The notes beneath the pieces were generated by a model. The model saw only the letters and a list, made by a program, of their open reading frames with translations. It was not told the origin of the DNA and did not search any database. Made by a program: the position numbers and the translations under genes. A DNA stretch of 35,423 nucleotides from Flavobacteriaceae bacterium (lineage in GTDB: Bacteria > Bacteroidota > Bacteroidia > Flavobacteriales > Flavobacteriaceae), in the NCBI GenBank assembly GCA_021647405.1, contig JAKIUU010000027.1:1-35423 (forward strand), written 5' to 3'. Numbering within the stretch: the first letter of the stretch is position 1; every line of letters begins with the position of its first letter. Shown here one piece after another: positions 33,095 to 35,423 of this stretch.

Positions 33095-33445
33095 GTGGGC
33101 AAAGTTTACGATTTAGAGGAAAGAACATTTCAATTTGCTAAAGAAGTTAGATTGTTTATTCAGACTTTAAAGAAGACTATTGCTAATATTGAAGATGGCA
33201 AACAAGTGGCTCGTTCATCAGGCTCAATTGCTGCAAACTATATTGAAGCCAATGAATCGTTAAGTGATAAAGATTTTTTATTTAGAGTTAAAATAAGCAG
33301 AAAAGAAGCTAAGGAAACTGTTCTTTGGTTGCGTTTAATTAATGAAACTAATGATTTAAAAAATAAACAAATAATCGAAAATTTAATAAAGGAAGCTATA
33401 GAAATAAAAAAAATTCTATCGGCAATACTTAATAATTCCAAATAG
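33095..33445 (+). CDS. Four-helix-bundle protein, 23S rRNA intervening-sequence (S23) type
   Basis: A 116-aa all-helical protein of the S23/IVP family: YDLEERTFQFAKEVRLFIQTL, then QVARSSGSIAANYIEANES (the family's most conserved block), then DFLFRVKISRKEAKETVLWLRLI and a final helix to the stop. Such genes lie in 23S rRNA intervening sequences of some bacteria and as free copies in Bacteroidota genomes; the function is unknown, although the proteins form pentamers. The only plausible start is GTG (33095), because the ATG at 33070 reaches a stop after six codons. It stands between the PLP enzyme and bshB1 but has its own flanking inverted repeats, so it appears to be an insertion into that group. 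Confidence 0.85.
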   Translation: MGKVYDLEERTFQFAKEVRLFIQTLKKTIANIEDGKQVARSSGSIAANYIEANESLSDKDFLFRVKISRKEAKETVLWLRLINETNDLKNKQIIENLIKEAIEIKKILSAILNNSK

Positions 33446-33468
33446 GCTCAATTTTGCCATTTGGAATT
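33434..33468. repeat. Hairpin at the end of the S23-type gene
   Basis: AATTCCAAAT (33434-33443) and ATTTGGAATT (33459-33468) are a perfect 10-bp inverted repeat, extended inward by GGC/GCC with one bulged A. The stem includes the stop codon of the four-helix-bundle gene (33443-33445). No T-tract follows. Confidence 0.7.
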
Positions 33469-33500
33469 TGTATTTTGAGATTTGTAATTTATAGATAGGT

Positions 33501-34217
33501 ATGAAACTAGATATATTAGCCATAGGAGCACATCCTGACGATGTTGAATTAGGTTGTGGTGCCACAGTTGCCAAAGCTATTGCAGAAGGTAAAAGAGTGG
33601 GTATTTTAGATTTAACCCGCGGAGAACTAGGGACACGTGGTTCGGCTGAAATACGTGATAAAGAAGCAGCTGCTTCTGCAAAAATTTTAGGTATTTCTGT
33701 TAGAGAAAATCTAGCTTTTAATGATGGTTTTTTTGTGAATGACAAAACGCATCAATTAGAAGTGATTAAGATTATAAGGAAATACAAACCTAAAATTGTT
33801 TTGTGTAATGCTGTTGCTGATAGGCATATAGACCACTCTAAAGGAAGTTCTTTAGTTTCTGATGCGTGCTTTTTATCGGGTTTGGTAAAAGTTGAAACTA
33901 ATTTAGACGGCACAGTTCAAAAAGTTTGGCGTCCAAAACATGTGTATCATTATATTCAGTGGCAAAACCTAGAACCCGATTTTGTAGTTGATGTCGGTGA
34001 ATTTATCAAAATCAAATTAGCATCCGTAAAGGCGTATAGCTCACAGTTTTATGATCCTAACAACAATGAGCCCGCATCGCCTATTACAAGTAAAAATTTT
34101 CTAGACAGCATTACTTATCGCGCCCAAGACTTAGGCCGTTTGATTGGCGCAGATTATGCCGAAGGCTTTACCGTAGAGCGTTTTGTTGCCGTAAAAAGTT
34201 TAGACGATTTAATCTGA
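33501..34217 (+). CDS. bshB1: Bacillithiol biosynthesis deacetylase BshB1
   Basis: BshB1 removes the acetyl group from GlcNAc-malate, the second step of bacillithiol synthesis. The 238-aa protein is a LmbE/PIG-L zinc deacetylase: AHPDDVELGCG (H11, D13, D14 for zinc and base), LDLTRGELGTRGSAEIRDKEA, which is characteristic of BshB1, and the second zinc His region DRHIDHSKGS. The late block KAYSSQFYDPN and ITYRAQDLGRLIGADYAEGF also match BshB1 specifically. bshA and bshC are not in the window. It lies 55 nt after the S23-type gene; upstream context has been disturbed by that cassette. A thiol-peroxidase and a trans-sulfuration enzyme just upstream fit a thiol/oxidant-defence neighbourhood. Confidence 0.93.
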   Translation: MKLDILAIGAHPDDVELGCGATVAKAIAEGKRVGILDLTRGELGTRGSAEIRDKEAAASAKILGISVRENLAFNDGFFVNDKTHQLEVIKIIRKYKPKIVLCNAVADRHIDHSKGSSLVSDACFLSGLVKVETNLDGTVQKVWRPKHVYHYIQWQNLEPDFVVDVGEFIKIKLASVKAYSSQFYDPNNNEPASPITSKNFLDSITYRAQDLGRLIGADYAEGFTVERFVAVKSLDDLI

Positions 34218-34235
34218 TTTTTTATTCTAAAAAGG

Positions 34236-34266
34236 TTTGTGAAAATTTGGAAATAGTTTACATTTG
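34236..34266 (+). promoter_or_regulatory. Bacteroidota promoter for the tRNA-His locus
   Basis: A textbook pair: TTTG (34236-34239) as the -33 element, 19 nt, then TACATTTG (34259-34266) as TAnnTTTG. The predicted start near 34273 is about 28 nt before the broken tRNA copy and about 150 nt before the intact tRNA-His. It probably drives both. Confidence 0.7.
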
Positions 34267-34299
34267 CATCCGCTAATTAAGATGATTATTTAGCAAAAA

Positions 34300-34388
34300 A
34301 TGGTGGTTGTAGCCCCGCCTGAACGAGTTCACTCGGGCAGGTCAGTTGGTTACCTGCCCGAACTAAACAGTATGTTTAGGCGGGGAGC
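34300..34388 (+). pseudogene. tRNA-His 5' fragment split by two inverted palindromic repeats
   Basis: ATGGTGGTTGTAGC (34300-34313) is identical to the start of the intact tRNA-His (34422-34435). It is interrupted by 28 nt (34314-34341, CCCGCCTGAACG...CGGGCAGG). It resumes with TCAGTTGGTTA (34342-34352), identical to the tRNA D-loop (34436-34446). It is interrupted again by 32 nt (34353-34384), which read in reverse complement begin CCCGCCTAAAC and end CGGGCAGG. Then comes GAGC (34385-34388), the 3' side of the D-stem. The two inserts are thus related elements in opposite orientation. After GAGC the tRNA match ends. Confidence 0.8.
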
Positions 34389-34423
34389 GTTAAAATAGCG
34401 AGATCATTTTTTTATTGAATTAT

Positions 34424-34501
34424 GGTGGTTGTAGCTCAGTTGGTTAGAGCATCGGTTTGTGGTACCGAGGGTCGCGGGTTCGAATCCCGTCTTCCACCCC
34501 A
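34424..34501 (+). tRNA. tRNA-His (anticodon GTG)
   Basis: Cloverleaf: an extra G at position -1 (34424) opposite discriminator C73 (34498), the histidine identity pair; D-stem GCTC/GAGC with loop AGTTGGTTA; anticodon arm TCGGT-TTGTGGT-ACCGA with anticodon GTG; T-arm GCGGG-TTCGAAT-CCCGT; encoded CCA (34499-34501). The acceptor stem GTGGTTG/CTTCCAC has apparent U-U oppositions at positions 5-68 and 6-67. It is followed at once by a strong terminator. Confidence 0.95.
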
Positions 34502-34503
34502 AA

Positions 34504-34537
34504 AGAGTTGATTCATATGAGTCAGCTCTTTTTTTTT
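34504..34537 (+). terminator. Intrinsic terminator of tRNA-His
   Basis: Stem AGAGTTGATTC / GAGTCAGCTCT (34504-34514 with 34519-34529, one G-U pair and otherwise paired) around ATAT, followed by nine T. A strong rho-independent terminator. Confidence 0.88.
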
Positions 34538-34580
34538 GAAAGAGTTATTGATATAGGATAAGGTAGGGTGAGAAGTTTAT

Positions 34581-34620
34581 CCCGAAAGCGAAGTGCTTCG
34601 GGGAATCCCGTCTTCCACCC
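34581..34620 (+). pseudogene. tRNA-His 3' fragment preceded by a palindrome
   Basis: GAATCCCGTCTTCCACCC (34603-34620) is an exact 18-nt copy of the 3' end of the intact tRNA-His (34482-34499), covering the T-arm 3' side and acceptor strand. Immediately before it is a hairpin CCCGAA...TTCGGG (34581-34602). No other tRNA sequence remains 5' of it. It may be a truncated tRNA copy or an attachment-site-like repeat. Confidence 0.75.
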
Positions 34621-34626
34621 AAAACT

Positions 34627-34657
34627 AAAGCTTCTAGTAAAAAGGAAGCTTTTTTTT
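34627..34657 (+). terminator. Intrinsic terminator after the tRNA 3' fragment
   Basis: AAAGCTTC (34628-34635) and GAAGCTTT (34645-34652) form a perfect stem with a run of T continuing to 34657. Its place after the tRNA 3' fragment mirrors the terminator of the intact gene. Confidence 0.8.
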
Positions 34658-34717
34658 GTGGTTAAAAGTGAAATTCAGAAATTTAATAGAATTTGAAGAT
34701 AAAACTGTCTTCACGAA

Positions 34718-34813
34718 GCACGCCAAAGGTGTGCTGTGGTGACCTCATACATTGTTACTATTTATAATGAGATTGCCCGCACCGAAAAGGTACTTTCGGT
34801 GCGGGCAGGCCAC
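34718..34813 (+). repeat. Composite palindromic repeat (copy B)
   Basis: First hairpin GCACGCC-AAA-GGTGTGC (34718-34734), a 34-nt spacer containing TTACTATT, then GAGATT and a 13-bp perfect stem GCCCGCACCGAAA / TTTCGGTGCGGGC with loop AGGTAC (34774-34805), ending AGGCCAC. Same order and outer words as copy A at 25951-26039, which lies in the opposite orientation. Confidence 0.75.
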
Positions 34814-34880
34814 AGTCATTCTTTCAGTCCTCCTTCCTTTAGATTAGCAACGTGAAGTTTCTTTTAACTATTTAACTTTA

Positions 34881-35030
34881 CAAAAAAAAGAACGGAGTGA
34901 ACTTTGTGCTCCTCTAGTGATTCAGAACTATTTTGCGTATTAGTCTCCGTTCTTTAAAGTTAGATTACAAAGGACCAAATAGAATTTTAGTTTCATCCTT
35001 ATAAAGGTTTTGGTCAACGTAATCTTTTTA
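34881..35030 (+). ncRNA. Two consecutive long hairpins, possible structured RNA
   Basis: Hairpin one: AAAGAACGGAG (34887-34897) pairs perfectly with CTCCGTTCTTT (34945-34955) around a 47-nt loop. Hairpin two: GATTAC (34963-34968) plus ACCAAA (34974-34979) pair with TTTGGT (35009-35014) plus GTAATC (35019-35024), followed by five T. No coding frame fits. This could be a small RNA with a terminator or the ends of a decayed element; it is not a recognised RNA family. Confidence 0.3.
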
Positions 35031-35035
35031 TCTAA

Positions 35036-35353
35036 TTAAAAACAAAATTAATTTTCGAAATAGAATTTTCTGAAATAAGTCTTTTAGAGTTAATTAAATA
35101 TGATCAGACTAAAGAGCGTTTAAATCATTCTGTAAATTTTTTAGAAAAATGACTATGAAAACAGTACAAAAGAGGCTATAATTGCTTTTAACGAACTTTT
35201 GATAGAATATAAAAGAAGTAATCAAAAAAATATTATGATTCTCCATTTGAATTAACAGAAAGTTTATCATTTAATAATTCTAGTTGGGAAGCTTACACCA
35301 CTAATCCTCTTTATGTATATAGGCCTGTCTGTAGTACAAACCTTATTTTTTAA
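35036..35353 (+). pseudogene. Frameshifted remnant of an unidentified gene
   Basis: Three adjoining coding-like segments join if two frameshifts are allowed. The first (35036-35149) gives IFEIEFSEISLLELIKYDQ and TKERLNHSVNFLEK. The second (from 35151) gives DYENSTKEAIIAFNELLIEY. The third (from about 35225, back in the first frame) gives YYDSPFELTESLSFNNSSW and TNPLYVYRP, to TAA at 35351-35353. The second shift falls in a run of seven A (35224-35230). There is no start codon in the first segment. I do not recognise the family; the peptide is mainly helical and acidic. Beyond it, to the window end, I see only AT-rich DNA with short palindromes. Confidence 0.4.
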
Positions 35354-35423
35354 GAGGTCTAATTAGAAATATTTCTTCATTTTAAACGTGTGTTGTTTTA
35401 GTACGTAAAAACAGGTAAACTCG

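Larger units (their letters stand above)
33046..33484 (+). mobile_element. Inverted-repeat cassette carrying a four-helix-bundle (S23-type) gene
   Basis: The left arm (33046-33073, beginning CAAATAACAAATAACAAG) and the right arm (33457-33484, minus strand beginning CAAATCTCAAAATACAAA) match at 21 of 28 positions without gaps as an inverted pair, enclosing the S23-type gene. This resembles the inverted-repeat ends of 23S rRNA intervening sequences, here between two protein genes. No transposase is present and no target duplication could be identified. Confidence 0.55.

Noticed and set aside
34300..34500. Two complete tRNA-His genes in tandem
   Set aside because: The first copy has no anticodon arm or 3' half and is interrupted twice; it cannot fold as a tRNA.

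Overview
The window reads as a chromosomal segment of a marine-type Flavobacteriia (Bacteroidota). The reasons are: AT-rich coding with almost no Shine-Dalgarno sites; several TAnnTTTG promoter boxes of the Bacteroidota type; many lipoproteins; Bacteroidota-restricted families (DUF3822, a DUF3857 transglutaminase-like protein); bacillithiol synthesis (BshB1); and a DnaJ with only two zinc-binding repeats. Most of the window is ordinary housekeeping sequence. The accessory character is concentrated in the spaces between genes and in the last 2.5 kb.

Layout. 1-1919 (+): end of murA, then the grpE-dnaJ chaperone pair. 2017-4107 (-): a membrane protein of unknown function, DUF3822 and rsmD, overlapping. 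4216-7741 (+): RecD-like helicase, acyltransferase and 5'-nucleotidase-type lipoprotein in close succession. 7742-10178 (+): a three-gene unit (outer-membrane porin, exported FMN-binding-domain protein, four-helix inner-membrane protein) whose promoter is bracketed by two copies of a 25-bp Fur-family-like palindrome. 10263-11738 (+): guaB. 11831-21629 (-): a long co-directional run: acyl-CoA dehydrogenase, BtuF/BtuC/BtuD-like ABC importer, M28 peptidase, exonuclease/GIY-YIG fusion, DUF3857 protein and miaA. 21747-24124 (+): a cobalamin riboswitch followed by a BtuB-like TonB receptor, pointing away from that run. 24281-25867 (+): AspT/YidE-type transporter. 26134-31175 (-): YihY, KdsC-like phosphatase, DUF2520 protein and pyruvate phosphate dikinase. 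31315-34217 (+): glutathione peroxidase, a trans-sulfuration PLP enzyme, a four-helix-bundle (S23-type) gene inside an inverted-repeat cassette, and bshB1. 34218-35423: a tRNA-His locus with broken copies on both sides, palindromic repeats and a frameshifted gene remnant.

How the genes fit together. The riboswitch, the receptor and the ABC importer form a vitamin B12 uptake route across both membranes, but only the receptor carries a visible riboswitch. The porin/FMN/membrane-protein unit is the best candidate for a poorly described system: its layout suggests metal-responsive control of an envelope flavoprotein or redox module. Its metal, its substrate and even its flavinylation are unproven, because the Asp normally preceding the SGAT motif is Ala here.

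The most unusual DNA is at the tRNA-His. Upstream, a copy of the tRNA 5' end is split twice by two inverted GC-rich palindromes that leave its D-loop intact between them. Downstream, an 18-nt copy of the tRNA 3' end follows a third palindrome and has its own terminator. All identifications are by reading motifs and family features. No database search was possible.
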